Numbered from the stretch's first letter, positions 8,637 to 16,853 are shown. The stretch: 64,000 nucleotides of DNA from Pseudoneobacillus sp052180215 (GCF_052180215.1 NZ_CP197471.1:2142001-2206000); one strand, 5' to 3'. The notes: a model not told the origin generated them from the sequence alone. Made by a program: numbers and translations.

Positions 8637-8748
8637 TTTATATACCTCTTTTCAATGTTTTTCTTGGTCGTTAAACATTGTTGACAAGAAGGAATAAAAT
8701 GACTCATTTTCTTTTTACACAATTATAAGGACTTAATCGATAAAAGAG

Positions 8749-9040
8749 GAAAAACAGCAAATTTCAAACGAATAACGGAACTGATGTCCGATAATAATCC
8801 CCATTAATGTTAAAAACAGTTTTTTTCGTTCTATTCTCTGGTAGTTCGAAACGAAGGATAAATTATGATATTTACCAAAAACTACTAGCAAACTTACTAG
8901 GGATTTAGGCACTTTATTTGGGGGTTTGACATTGGAACCACAAACTATTTTTGTTTTTATATCCAGCTTCATTTTTTTAAGATTTACTTAGAAAATAGAG
9001 ATAGATAAATTTTAGATTTTTAGGGAGGGGAGTTTGACAC
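8749..9040. other. Intergenic: fourth repeat unit, then unassigned AT-rich sequence
   Basis: The first 47 bases hold the last inverted unit of repeat copy A. From about 8800 to 9020 I see no credible gene on either strand. A 79-codon minus-strand frame overlaps the repeat and lacks a ribosome site. AGGGAGGGGAG (9021-9031) is the ribosome site of the next gene. Confidence 0.6.
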
Positions 9041-9484
9041 ATGAATTTTGATTATACGATTTTTCATTCCATCCCACATAGAGATGTATTAGATGGTATT
9101 TTAAAACTCCATGAAGACATTTTCGGTTCTTCAGATGACTTGATTGAAAAAATGAATCATAAACCTAAACTGGTAGTTGTCACTGCGATGGATGAGAAAA
9201 AAATTGTTGGATATAAGATTGGATATGAATTGAATCGTACTACATTTTATAGTTGGTTAGGTGGAGTAGATAAAAACTACCGGAAACACGGTGTTGCATC
9301 CATGCTAATGGCAAAACAACATCAATATTTAAAGGAAAAGGGTTATAAAGTGGTTCAAACTAAAACCATGAATAAATGGCGGAATATGTTAATTTTGAAT
9401 ATTAAAAATGGGTTTGATGTACTAGATACTTATACAGATGAAAACGGTTTACATAAAATCATACTTGAAAAGAACTTGGTCTAA
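9041..9484 (+). CDS. GNAT family N-acetyltransferase
   Basis: 147 residues. The GNAT fold is indicated by 'KLVVVTAMDEKKIVGYKIGY' (strands 3-4), then 'WLGGVDKNYRKHGVASMLMA', where 'RKHGVA' is the acetyl-CoA pyrophosphate loop, and the late strand 'KVVQTKTMNKWRNMLILNIK'. A strong AGGGAGGGGAG lies ahead of the ATG. The substrate cannot be told. The following DUF421 gene is on the same strand after 100 bases with no terminator between, so co-transcription is possible. Confidence 0.85.
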   Translation: MNFDYTIFHSIPHRDVLDGILKLHEDIFGSSDDLIEKMNHKPKLVVVTAMDEKKIVGYKIGYELNRTTFYSWLGGVDKNYRKHGVASMLMAKQHQYLKEKGYKVVQTKTMNKWRNMLILNIKNGFDVLDTYTDENGLHKIILEKNLV

Positions 9485-9584
9485 GAAAAATCAAGGTGAT
9501 GATAACATTGATACAACTAAGTAATTTTTTAATAAATTACCCTAAATTGGAAATAGCTAATAGAAAGATAAATTTATTGAAGAG

Positions 9585-10292
9585 GTGGACAATTTGGGGC
9601 TTCCGGAATTAATAATTAGGGTTGGGTTATCATTTTTTATATTATTTATACTCACTAGGATTATGGGAAGAAAAGAAATAAGTCAAATGACCTTTTTTAA
9701 TTTTGTTTCCGCTATTGCCATTGGTTCTATAACAGCCAGTCTTGCTACCATGTCAGACCTAAAGATTTCCTTTGGTGTCATTGCTTTAGTATTGTGGAGT
9801 GTCTTCACCGTTGCCATGGGGATCATGGATATTAAATCAAAAGAAGCAAGAAAAGTCATAGAAGGAGAACCATTAGTTTTGGTAAAGAGTGGAAAAATTA
9901 TGGAACAATCACTAAAGAAAACTCGGCTTAGTACGAACAGTTTAACCGCCATGCTGAGGCAGAAAAATGTGTTCTCCATGGCAGATGTGGAATTTGCTAT
10001 TTTTGAAACGGACGGTAAGCTTTCGGTGTTGAAAAAAAGCAACAAACAGCCTGCAACAGTAAGTGATGTAAAGGGAAAACCCAAACAACCAAATATCTAT
10101 TCTATGTCGACACCAATCATTTCAAACGGAATCATTGATCAAAAAAATTTAACAAAATTAAATCTAGACCAAAATTGGGTCGATCAACAATTAAAGCAAT
10201 CAGGAGTGGAGGATATTTCTGAAATCTTTTATGGGGAAGTACAGCAGGATGGTTCGTTGTATATTGATAAGAAACAGGATGATCTTCAATAA
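9585..10292 (+). CDS. DUF421 membrane protein (YetF/YdfR/YrbG family)
   Basis: 235 residues. Three N-terminal membrane helices (about residues 8-25, 36-53 and 60-80) carry the signature 'RIMGRKEISQMTFFNFVSAI', followed by the cytoplasmic YetF domain with 'GEPLVLVKSGKI' and 'ALLRQK'-like 'TAMLRQKNVFSMADVEFAI'. B. subtilis paralogues are spore or membrane proteins of unknown function. The start may be GTG 9585 or TTG 9594; AGAGGTGG (9581-9588) favours the latter by 3 codons. A terminator follows. Confidence 0.88.
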   Translation: MDNLGLPELIIRVGLSFFILFILTRIMGRKEISQMTFFNFVSAIAIGSITASLATMSDLKISFGVIALVLWSVFTVAMGIMDIKSKEARKVIEGEPLVLVKSGKIMEQSLKKTRLSTNSLTAMLRQKNVFSMADVEFAIFETDGKLSVLKKSNKQPATVSDVKGKPKQPNIYSMSTPIISNGIIDQKNLTKLNLDQNWVDQQLKQSGVEDISEIFYGEVQQDGSLYIDKKQDDLQ

Positions 10293-10311
10293 GATATAGG
10301 CATGAATGAAA

Positions 10312-10361
10312 AAAAGCAAGTGGAGAAAAACGACATGCTTTTTCCCCACTTGCTTTTTTTA
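10312..10361 (+). terminator. Rho-independent terminator
   Basis: AAGCAAGTGG and CCACTTGCTT arms, an inner GGAAAAA/TTTTTCC pairing, and a T7 tail. It could also serve the convergent gene at 10381. Confidence 0.85.
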
Positions 10362-10380
10362 ACGACTTATAAGACAGTCG

Positions 10381-10728
10381 TTATTCCTTCTTATCTTTCC
10401 CCAAATTTTCAACCTTCTTATTAGGCATCGTACGGTAGATCTGCGTATTCATACTTCCTTGCACAATGTTTTCAAGAAAAAACTCACCAATCAATTTTAA
10501 ATACTCTTCATCATCAAACATTTTTTTGTTTTGCAATTCCATTTCAGCTAATCCTTCATAAGTAGCTAATAAGGAATATGTATGGTCTTGCCCAGTAATT
10601 GGTGATAGTATTTCTATATTATGGTCAAAATTACCATTTCGGTATTTTTTAATTTCTAATAGGTTATCTATACCTTCTTTAAATTTGCTTTGTTGGATTT
10701 GAAAGGTTTGATAAACAATAACAGACAT
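10381..10728 (-). CDS. Small soluble protein, possible dimeric alpha-beta barrel fold
   Basis: 115 residues. The N-terminal half begins with a strand-helix pattern ('SVIVYQTFQIQQSKFKEGID') and later 'HTYSLLATYEGLAEME' and 'EEYLKLIGEFFLENI', which recalls monooxygenase-like (ABM/NIPSNAP) ferredoxin folds. I cannot name the family. The C-terminus is a charged tail. AGGAG lies ahead of the ATG. It is monocistronic and convergent with DUF421. Confidence 0.6.
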   Translation of the reverse strand: MSVIVYQTFQIQQSKFKEGIDNLLEIKKYRNGNFDHNIEILSPITGQDHTYSLLATYEGLAEMELQNKKMFDDEEYLKLIGEFFLENIVQGSMNTQIYRTMPNKKVENLGKDKKE

Positions 10729-10874
10729 TATTTCACTCCTAAAGACGAATTTGGTTATTATTTACCTCAAATAATTTCTTTTGATTTAAGAAATAAATCA
10801 TACATAAATATTATTATGACCATATATTTTTAAAAAATAACATACCCTTTTTTAAAATGGGAGGGGAAACAAAA

Positions 10875-11735
10875 ATGAAGAAATTTACATATAGGGGAAT
10901 GTTTCCGTTTATCGGAATACTGCTAATAATCGGTTTATGGTGGGGCATATCTAAGTTTAAAGACCTCATAGAACCACTGAATCAATCTGATGCGTTTGTA
11001 TACAGTAATAATGCTAAGCTGTATTGGTTTGAGCTAACGAGTCATAAAGGAAAAGTGGAAGGAAACCTTCATGAGGAAAAGCTCATAGATGAAATGGGAA
11101 AAGCACCATTTATTGAGAAAAAAAAGTACCCACTAACAGGAAAGGTAATTGAAAAAGGGTATGTGTTTCAAGTTAAAAAAGGTGAGAAAATGCTCTCCTA
11201 TGACGCATCGTTTTCTGGACCACATCTTTCTATTCAAATGCAGGGGAATGAAGAGCGTATATTATACAATCCTGTTGACCAGAAAGAGCTCAATGAATAT
11301 GAAAAAGCGTTACTTGACTATTACAAGGAAGAAAGAGAAAACGAGCAATTACGGAAATTTTTCACCGAGCTTCGTAAGGTCTATGCATATCTCTATACCT
11401 CAGAAAATAGTTCGTATCAATTATTTATCAAAATCGACGAAGCTTTATTGGAAGGTGAGTTAACAGGCTCTCTTCTTATGGTGGCTGAAACAGGGAATAA
11501 AGACCATCCGTATGAAGAAAACAACTATGTTTTAAACGGAGTCACGGGAGGAAATGGAGTTAGGTTCTACACAACTGTAGAAGGAAAAGAGACAAAGTTA
11601 GAGGGGAAATTCCTTAATAGTGTTAATGAAATGAAGCTGTCGTTTTGGGCAACAGACGATATACTCACATTTCATGCTGTAACCGCAGAAGAATACAAAC
11701 AAAAATATGACGAATTTAAAGAAAAGGTACAATAA
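10875..11735 (+). CDS. Membrane-anchored extracytoplasmic protein, unknown
   Basis: 286 residues from the ATG at 10875 (GGGAGGGGAA lies 8 bases upstream; the frame-matched ATG at 10857 overlaps that site). One N-terminal membrane helix ('GMFPFIGILLIIGLWWGISK') is followed by a mostly beta-rich region, 'NAKLYWFELTSHKGKVEGNL' near residue 50 and a similar 'SYQLFIKIDEALLEGELTGS' near residue 185, suggesting an internally repeated beta domain separated by a charged helix ('EYEKALLDYYKEERENEQLR'). No family is recognised. Confidence 0.7.
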   Translation: MKKFTYRGMFPFIGILLIIGLWWGISKFKDLIEPLNQSDAFVYSNNAKLYWFELTSHKGKVEGNLHEEKLIDEMGKAPFIEKKKYPLTGKVIEKGYVFQVKKGEKMLSYDASFSGPHLSIQMQGNEERILYNPVDQKELNEYEKALLDYYKEERENEQLRKFFTELRKVYAYLYTSENSSYQLFIKIDEALLEGELTGSLLMVAETGNKDHPYEENNYVLNGVTGGNGVRFYTTVEGKETKLEGKFLNSVNEMKLSFWATDDILTFHAVTAEEYKQKYDEFKEKVQ

Positions 11736-11832
11736 GAGAAAGATTAAACAGAAATCCATTTTAATCAGTTCTGTGCACAACCTTTCCACTAAAGAATATT
11801 TTAGAAGTATATGACAAAAGGAATGATTGCTT

Positions 11833-12018
11833 ATGACAAATATTGGACCAATCACAATAGATAGTGTTGGTGGATCAGCCATTGTCCAATTTGGTCCTGT
11901 CCAATTTATTTCTCCCAAGTCCGTCAGTAAAGCATGGTATGGTGCAGGATCTTCCAATAGTGGAAGTAATATTAATACCTATAGTGGCATTAGTTTTTCC
12001 AATGGCGTTCAAGGATAA
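11833..12018 (+). CDS. GerPA/GerPF-family spore germination protein
   Basis: 61 residues with the small Gly/Ser/Asn-rich GerPA-GerPF pattern: 'GPITIDSVGGSAIVQFGPVQ', 'SPKSVSKAWYGAGSSNSG' and 'NTYSGIS'. In Bacillus, GerP proteins are coat-associated and help germinants reach their receptors. Here the gene stands alone rather than in a gerPABCDEF operon. AAAAGGA precedes an in-frame TTG (11827) and this ATG. Sporulation-specific expression is expected from the family, but I cannot assign a promoter. Confidence 0.8.
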   Translation: MTNIGPITIDSVGGSAIVQFGPVQFISPKSVSKAWYGAGSSNSGSNINTYSGISFSNGVQG

Positions 12019-12171
12019 GCTGAAAAATTCTAAGCTCAGAAAATTACCTCCAAAGAACAACCAATGCTCTATCCTCTCTGGATGGAGGTTTTTTATGTCA
12101 TCGAATAGATCCATTTGTGTAAGAAAACCATAGATAAAACACCCTATTCCGAATGCAATAAGGAATATAAT

Positions 12172-12215
12172 AAAAAGCCTGTACAAGAATAGTCATCTTA
12201 GATACAGGCTTTTAT
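12172..12215 (-). terminator. Rho-independent terminator of the NlpC/P60 gene
   Basis: AAAAGCCTGTA and TACAGGCTTTT arms with a 19-base loop. On the minus strand the hairpin is followed by TTTTTATT. Confidence 0.8.
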
Positions 12216-12263
12216 ATATATAAAGTTAAAAGTTTTTACCATTTTTATTAAAAAAGGATATCG

Positions 12264-12716
12264 TTATACGCGTTTTGTTCCGATGTACCTTGAATGCCAA
12301 TAAGAATTGTTTGTATAAGTAATCATGACTCCTTTTGAAGATGATGCCATGATCATTTTACCGTACCCGATATACATCGCTACGTGTGTTGGTCTACTCG
12401 CTTTCGTTGGTGCATAGAACATTAAATCACCTGGCTGTATATTCGTATAAATACGATAGCCATTTCCATAATACATTTGTGCAGCTGTTCGGTTTAATGT
12501 CTTTCCCGCTTTTGCATAGGAATATTTTACAAGACCTGAACAATCAAAACCGCTAGGGGAAATTCCACCCCATACATAAGGTACTCCAAGATTAGATTTA
12601 GCCACTGATACTGCTTTTGTATTGTAATAAGCAGCTTCTGCTTTATCACCCATGTTAGCAAACAAAGAGCCACCAGAAACGATCAAGAAAAAGGTTACGA
12701 TGATTTTCTTTAGCAT
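12264..12716 (-). CDS. Secreted NlpC/P60-family cell-wall protein (third catalytic residue replaced)
   Basis: 150 residues. The signal peptide covers residues 1-28 ('IIVTFFLIVSGGSLFANM', cleavage near 'KAEA'), followed by a single NlpC/P60 domain. The nucleophile is in 'SGFDCSGLVKYSYAKAG' and the catalytic His in 'RPTHVAMYIGYG'. The third polar residue, usually His 12 positions later in a 'hIHAsss' motif, is Met here ('KMIMASSSKG'; codons ATG ATC ATG, read on the minus strand near 12350). The enzyme may be altered or inactive. AGGAGGTAA precedes the ATG. There is no separate wall-binding domain. Confidence 0.88.
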   Translation of the reverse strand: MLKKIIVTFFLIVSGGSLFANMGDKAEAAYYNTKAVSVAKSNLGVPYVWGGISPSGFDCSGLVKYSYAKAGKTLNRTAAQMYYGNGYRIYTNIQPGDLMFYAPTKASRPTHVAMYIGYGKMIMASSSKGVMITYTNNSYWHSRYIGTKRV

Positions 12717-12936
12717 GATTGTTACCTCCTAGTGTGATTTGCATTTCTAATATACTAGGATGATGTAACAGGGACATCACATACATATTACAATTTCATT
12801 ACAAACATTATTCTAATATAATTTAGGATAAACTAACGAAAAATATTAAGTATTATGATTAATTGTCAGGAGAGAGAATATAGGTGGTAGGAATGTAAGA
12901 TAGGGTAAGGGATATTTTAACATATGAGGTGAAACT

Positions 12937-13200
12937 ATGTTCCGTCATAAGAATAAACTGATTATTCCCATTGTATTATGGTTACTTGTAGCCATTGGCT
13001 TCGGATTTTTTGGGTTGCTTGGTTTTATTACAAATGTAGCTGAAAGAGGGTTTCGAACAACCGTCTGTGGAAGTTTAGGTTGTACGAATGTGGAGTATAT
13101 TCTTTCTATTGCTTGGATTGTAGGAATGGTTTTACTAGTATATATTCTTCCGATTCTTGTAATGATTTATCTTTTTCTTAAAAGGAATAATAAAAAATAA
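12937..13200 (+). CDS. Small two-span membrane protein, unknown
   Basis: 87 residues. Helices at about 9-30 and 55-80 flank an extracytoplasmic loop with two cysteines ('TTVCGSLGCTNVEY') that could form a disulfide. The tail is basic ('LKRNNKK'). GAGGTGAAA lies ahead of the ATG. No family is recognised. Confidence 0.65.
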   Translation: MFRHKNKLIIPIVLWLLVAIGFGFFGLLGFITNVAERGFRTTVCGSLGCTNVEYILSIAWIVGMVLLVYILPILVMIYLFLKRNNKK

Positions 13201-13423
13201 AATTCGTTTTTTTATAAAGGATGTTTTCCTAAAAATTGTGGTTTTGGTAAAAATCTTGACGTTTAGGCGAGGAGTCTTAGTGGAAACGCTAGTTCGCCAA
13301 GCTAGACTCTTGATGAAATAAAGCCTCTTACTTTGAAGGGACATTACTGAATCATTTATCCTCTTTTTAAAATTATGAATTAGAAAAAAGCTTAGTGATT
13401 GCCAAACCTTTCGATGAATCAAA
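13201..13423. other. Intergenic segment with one structured stretch
   Basis: There is no credible gene. Bases about 13272-13314 can fold: GAGTCT.TAG pairs with CTAGACTC, with an inner TGG...CCA. It is followed by an AT-rich tail rather than a clear T run. It could be a small RNA or a degenerate terminator. I cannot decide. Confidence 0.35.
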
Positions 13424-13451
13424 GAAAAAGCTTACTCAAGAGAGTAAGCTT
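13424..13451 (-). terminator. Rho-independent terminator of cwlJ
   Basis: AAGCTTACTC and GAGTAAGCTT arms, a 4-base loop, and a T-rich tail on the minus strand. The right arm overlaps the stop codon. Confidence 0.85.
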
Positions 13452-13890
13452 AACCGCTGTAAACCGCATCACAGGTTCCACCTTTTGGTTCATAATAACA
13501 ATGGTTTTTATATTGCCCAGCAAAAGGTTGACCGAACCATGTTGGAGGACATGGAGCATATGGATTAAAATACCAAAGTGCAAATTTCGCTGGCTGTTCT
13601 CTCCAATAATCTAAATTTTTTTTCGCTAAATTTTTTTCAACCGATCGTGCTCTTTGATAAAATACATTCCCTTTTTGAACAGCTTCAAAGGAATAATTTC
13701 CTCCTTGAACTTGAAAAATAACATGGGAAACGGTTCGCAAATTTTTAAAATCTAAACAATTGGCTTTCAGGCGATTGACAATGACATTCCCCACATATAA
13801 CATTCCCTGTTTTCCTTCACCTTCGGCTTCTGCTCTCATCATCCTTGCCATCAAGGCAATATCAGAAGTTCTGTAATTTACTCTTGGCAT
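13450..13890 (-). CDS. cwlJ: Spore cortex-lytic cell wall hydrolase CwlJ
   Basis: 146 residues from the ATG at 13890, which has GGAGGTG 7 bases ahead; the longer upstream frame lacks a ribosome site. The sequence closely follows remembered B. subtilis CwlJ (about 142 residues): 'LMARMMRAEAEGEGKQGMLY' with the catalytic Glu, 'VGNVIVNRLKANCLDFKNLR', 'FYQRARSVEKNLAKK' and 'PAKFALWYFNPYAPCPPTWF'. CwlJ sits in the spore coat and degrades cortex on Ca-DPA release. It normally depends on GerQ, which is not adjacent here. Confidence 0.93.
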   Translation of the reverse strand: MPRVNYRTSDIALMARMMRAEAEGEGKQGMLYVGNVIVNRLKANCLDFKNLRTVSHVIFQVQGGNYSFEAVQKGNVFYQRARSVEKNLAKKNLDYWREQPAKFALWYFNPYAPCPPTWFGQPFAGQYKNHCYYEPKGGTCDAVYSG

Positions 13891-14178
13891 ACTTACACCT
13901 CCAAAATATAGTATGAAAAAAAGCCCACTTTGATGTAGATTTTTTAAAATAGATTTTAGGTGCATTTGAAAAGACAAATTCGCCAAATACAATACATTTT
14001 AGGTATAATATGGATTAATTCATCATAGCAGTTCCATCCAAGCCTTTTCGTCATGGAAGGACAAAATGAGAAAACTCAAGCAGATGAGTAGGATAAAGGA
14101 ATTTTGCTGCAATTAACACTTATGGTATTGCCAATATAAAGATAAATATCACCAATCATATTGAGGGAGTATATAAAG

Positions 14179-14592
14179 ATGAATATTGAAAAAGAATTGT
14201 TTGATGCAGCGGCTAACTTAATTAAAGTTAGATACCCTAAAGGAGACGGCTATGCAGCTGCCATGCTTACGGAAGATGGTCAAATTTTAACTAGTGTTGC
14301 TCCGCATACATTTAACCCTTCTACTGAAATTTGTGTGGAGACAGGTGCCATATGTGAGGCGCACAAGTTAAATAAAAAAATTACTCATTCTATTTGCGTT
14401 TTTAGAGAAGATGAGAATTCTCATTTTCAAATATTCTCACCTTGTGGCATATGTCAGGAAAGACTTTTTTATTGGGGTAAGGATGTGAAAGCAGCTATTT
14501 CATCAAAGACTGGGGATGTCATTTTTAAAACCCTATCGGAGTTGCAACCATATCATTGGTATAACATTATTGATGATACATATAAATTTTAA
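14179..14592 (+). CDS. Cytidine/blasticidin-S deaminase-like zinc deaminase
   Basis: 137 residues from the ATG at 14179 (GAGGGA 10 bases upstream; an in-frame TTG exists at 14161). The zinc site of the cytidine deaminase superfamily is present: Cys52-x-Glu54 in 'ICVETGAICEAHK' and Cys89/Cys92 in 'SPCGICQERL'. The length and the Cys ligand in place of His fit cytidine or blasticidin-S deaminase-like enzymes. The substrate is unproven. A 54-residue gene follows about 70 bases later. Confidence 0.85.
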   Translation: MNIEKELFDAAANLIKVRYPKGDGYAAAMLTEDGQILTSVAPHTFNPSTEICVETGAICEAHKLNKKITHSICVFREDENSHFQIFSPCGICQERLFYWGKDVKAAISSKTGDVIFKTLSELQPYHWYNIIDDTYKF

Positions 14593-14659
14593 GTCCACAT
14601 GGATGCTGGAGAAACTTTCATTCATTCTTTCCGTATTTATGTTCAGGCAGGTGAAAAGA

Positions 14660-14824
14660 ATGGAAAAGAAGGTTAAGTTTTATACAAGAAGAAAAAATAT
14701 CTTTTCTGCGATGATGCAGGAGTATTTAGAAATAAAAGATATGAAATTAGAAGATGCAATGAAGTTAGCAGAAATACTGAAAAAATATGGATTTATGATT
14801 AAAGTAGATAATAAAGAAGTCTAA
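14660..14824 (+). CDS. 54-residue hypothetical protein
   Basis: Basic N-terminus ('KKVKFYTRRKN') followed by an amphipathic helical stretch ('MKLEDAMKLAEILKKYGFMI'). CAGGCAGGTG lies upstream of the ATG. It sits between the deaminase and the MBL hydrolase on the same strand. No family is recognised. Confidence 0.5.
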   Translation: MEKKVKFYTRRKNIFSAMMQEYLEIKDMKLEDAMKLAEILKKYGFMIKVDNKEV

Positions 14825-14883
14825 CAAAATCTCGAATAAAGTTCCTATTTACATACCATAAACGATGAAAAGAGAGAGAAACT

Positions 14884-15744
14884 ATGCAGCAATTAAATAG
14901 AATTGGAGAATCATTTTGGTATTTGACTCCTGTGTCTGAAACAGACAGACCGATATTAGGCATGGTCGTTGGCAACGATTTGACCTTGATGATTGATGCA
15001 GGAAATTCGGAAGCACATGCGCAGTTATTTTTAGAAAAAATTGCTGAACAAAATATAAGCAAGCCAGATTTGGTTGTATTAACTCATTGGCATTGGGATC
15101 ATATATTTGGACTATCCGCCTTAAAAAATGCTTTATCTATTTCCTCAGTAGACACGAAAGAAGAGATGTTGAAACTATCAACATATGAATGGACAGATGA
15201 GGCTTTAGATCAGCGAGTTCAAGAGGGGACCGAAATTGAATTTTGTGCTAGTTGTATCAAAAAAGAATATGGTGATCAAAGAAATATACACATTGCTTTA
15301 CCTAAAATAACCTTTAAACAGCGTATGGAAATCAATCTTGGCGGTGTGACATGTATATTGAAACATGTAGGTGGAGATCATGCACCCGATTCGATTGTGA
15401 TATATATAAAAGAAGAGAAAATTTTATTTTTAGCTGATTGCATTTATGCGGACATTTTTTCACCTAAACGAAACTATACGAAGAAACGAACGTTAGAATT
15501 AATCAAACAGTTGGAAGAATTTGATGCAGAAACCTATATTCTATCTCATTGGAAAGCTATTACAAAAGAAGAGTTTTTACAGGAAACTCAACTGTTAAAA
15601 TCGATTGCACACTATACCGAGACATGTAGGGGCAATGAGGAGAAAATAAAGGAAGAATATGGTCAATCTCTTAATCGAGAATTAACGGAAGATGAACTAG
15701 AAACTATCGAGTATTTTGTTAATGGTTATCACATAAGAACGTAG
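14884..15744 (+). CDS. MBL-fold metallo-hydrolase
   Basis: 286 residues with the metallo-beta-lactamase fold. The metal motif is 'THWHWDH' (His68-x-His70-x-Asp72-His73), then 'VGGDHAPDSIVIY' (third His region), 'LFLADCIYADIF' (bridging Asp) and 'LSHWK' (final His). The C-terminal 80 residues form a helical extension ('TETCRGNEEKIKEEY'). The substrate is unknown. AGAGAGAAACT precedes the start. Confidence 0.88.
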   Translation: MQQLNRIGESFWYLTPVSETDRPILGMVVGNDLTLMIDAGNSEAHAQLFLEKIAEQNISKPDLVVLTHWHWDHIFGLSALKNALSISSVDTKEEMLKLSTYEWTDEALDQRVQEGTEIEFCASCIKKEYGDQRNIHIALPKITFKQRMEINLGGVTCILKHVGGDHAPDSIVIYIKEEKILFLADCIYADIFSPKRNYTKKRTLELIKQLEEFDAETYILSHWKAITKEEFLQETQLLKSIAHYTETCRGNEEKIKEEYGQSLNRELTEDELETIEYFVNGYHIRT

Positions 15745-15809
15745 GGTTTTTATTCAAAATACCCTTTTACTAATATATATTGATGATGGTTAAAGGAGGG
15801 GAGTTATAG

Positions 15810-16634
15810 ATGAAGTCATTTCAACTAAACGAAAAAACAGACGCTTTTATATCCAACTATTCTTTATTTGAAGATGATCCAGTTCAACAAATCCAGTTAC
15901 AGCATCGTTTGGATTTAGTAGAGAATTTTGAGATTCAAAAAGGAATGCGTGTATTAGAAATAGGATGTGGCCAAGGTGACACAACGGTTGCCTTAGCCGA
16001 TGCGGTTGGTGAAAGCGGCTTTGTGGTGGCCATAGATATTGCTCATCCTGATTACGGTGCACCCTTCACCCTTGGTCAAGCAACAGATCGGATTAAGAAG
16101 TCATTATTAGGTGATCGTGTTTCCTTCCATTTAGAAATGGATTTGAATGACTTTGAATTGGAAACTCCATTTGATATTGCTGTTTTATCTCATTCTTCCT
16201 GGTATTTTAAGAGACCAGAAGATTTACTAAAATACTTTATAAAATTACGAGGAATGGTAAAACGAATTTGTTTTGCAGAATGGGATCTTGAATTTACTCA
16301 CATTCATCAACGTGCTCATTTTTGTGCCGTCTCCATCCTAGCGATGTATTCCAATTTCGTACATAATGATGGAAATATACAAAATTTATTTGATAAAGCT
16401 CAAATTCAACACTTACTTGAAAAAGCAGGGTTTATTATCGACAAACAAAGTACGGTGGATGCAACCTATTTACAAGATGGCCAGTGGGAAAAGGGATATG
16501 CAAATAGTATTCGGCAGCGATTTAATGAAGTTCCAACCATGATCCAAACGATGATTACAAGTTATTATCAACTTATGAATGCTTCCAATGGCGACGAACA
16601 ATCGTTAAATAGTTTTATTCTGTGTGCAAAATAA
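15810..16634 (+). CDS. Class I SAM-dependent methyltransferase
   Basis: 274 residues. Motif I is 'GMRVLEIGCGQGDTTVALAD', post-I 'GFVVAIDIAHPD', and 'FDIAVLSHSSWYFKRPEDLL' corresponds to motifs II-III. An insertion between residues 85 and 100 ('GAPFTLGQATDRIKKSL') is unlike simple methyltransferases. AAAGGAGGGGAG precedes the ATG. It may be co-transcribed with the MBL gene 65 bases upstream. The acceptor is unknown. Confidence 0.88.
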   Translation: MKSFQLNEKTDAFISNYSLFEDDPVQQIQLQHRLDLVENFEIQKGMRVLEIGCGQGDTTVALADAVGESGFVVAIDIAHPDYGAPFTLGQATDRIKKSLLGDRVSFHLEMDLNDFELETPFDIAVLSHSSWYFKRPEDLLKYFIKLRGMVKRICFAEWDLEFTHIHQRAHFCAVSILAMYSNFVHNDGNIQNLFDKAQIQHLLEKAGFIIDKQSTVDATYLQDGQWEKGYANSIRQRFNEVPTMIQTMITSYYQLMNASNGDEQSLNSFILCAK

Positions 16635-16673
16635 TGAAGGCTATATTTTTAGATTGGGACAATATTAATTTCG

Positions 16674-16699
16674 AAGGACCGTCATTGGCGGTCCTTTTC
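16674..16699 (+). terminator. Rho-independent terminator
   Basis: AAGGACCG and CGGTCCTT arms with a short loop, then TTTTC. Confidence 0.8.
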
Positions 16700-16766
16700 T
16701 TGTGACCTTATGTTTATAAGTTGGATGTAAAATGAGCTAGAATAATACGTGGGATACTGCATGAAG

Positions 16767-16780
16767 TGTAAACGTTTCCA
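16767..16780 (+). promoter_or_regulatory. cre box (CcpA operator) upstream of the MATE gene
   Basis: TGTAAACGTTTCCA matches all 14 positions of the remembered consensus TGWAARCGYTWNCW. It lies 74-87 bases upstream of the MATE start. Carbon catabolite control of the exporter is therefore likely. Confidence 0.7.
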
Positions 16781-16853
16781 TCATTTTTTTGTATCATTTT
16801 CGCTGAAATGTCGTTAAAATAGGGTTTATATTTATAAAAAGAAGGCGAAGACA

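Larger units (their letters stand above)
7329..8737 (-). mobile_element. Intact IS256-family insertion sequence
   Basis: A 1409-bp element with imperfect terminal inverted repeats. The left end 7329-7351 (TCAAGTCCTAACAATTGTGT...) matches the complement of the right end 8714-8737 (TTAAGTCCTTATAATTGTGT...). An 11-bp direct repeat, CGATAAAAGAG, flanks it (7318-7328 and 8738-8748). IS256 members usually duplicate 8-9 bp, so part of the 11 bp may be chance. It carries one complete transposase gene and, uniquely, a perfect 48-bp palindrome between the gene end and the left terminus. Confidence 0.92.
7185..8795. repeat. Four-unit palindromic repeat, copy A (split by the IS256-family element)
   Basis: Two forward units (about 7185-7213 and 7237-7265) and two inverted units (7300-7323 and, beyond the IS, 8770-8795). 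GGACA(C/G) starts at 7193 and 7244 (51 bp apart). The inverted GTCC ends at 7318 and 8789, which become exactly 51 bp apart when the IS and one copy of the 11-bp flank are removed. The unit consensus is TATAGGACACAGATTCCG followed by TTATT. This copy is otherwise intergenic, downstream of the DUF4256 terminator. Confidence 0.85.

Noticed and set aside
8733..8972. 79-codon minus-strand frame next to the IS
   Set aside because: It runs through the repeat unit and the IS end, has no ribosome site, and has no recognisable protein features.
9496..9612. Small frame between the GNAT and DUF421 genes
   Set aside because: It overlaps the DUF421 start, and its putative ribosome site overlaps its own start codon.
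11875..12186. Minus-strand 103-codon frame with a membrane-like start
   Set aside because: It begins inside the terminator stem of the NlpC gene, has no ribosome site, and overlaps the GerP-like gene. Its hydrophobic start could come from T-rich sequence.
13272..13314. Possible tRNA-like fold
   Set aside because: It contains TTCG but has no acceptor or anticodon arms of the right length. At best it is a plain hairpin.
13399..13614. 71-codon plus-strand frame inside cwlJ
   Set aside because: Antisense shadow of a well-supported cwlJ gene, without a ribosome site.
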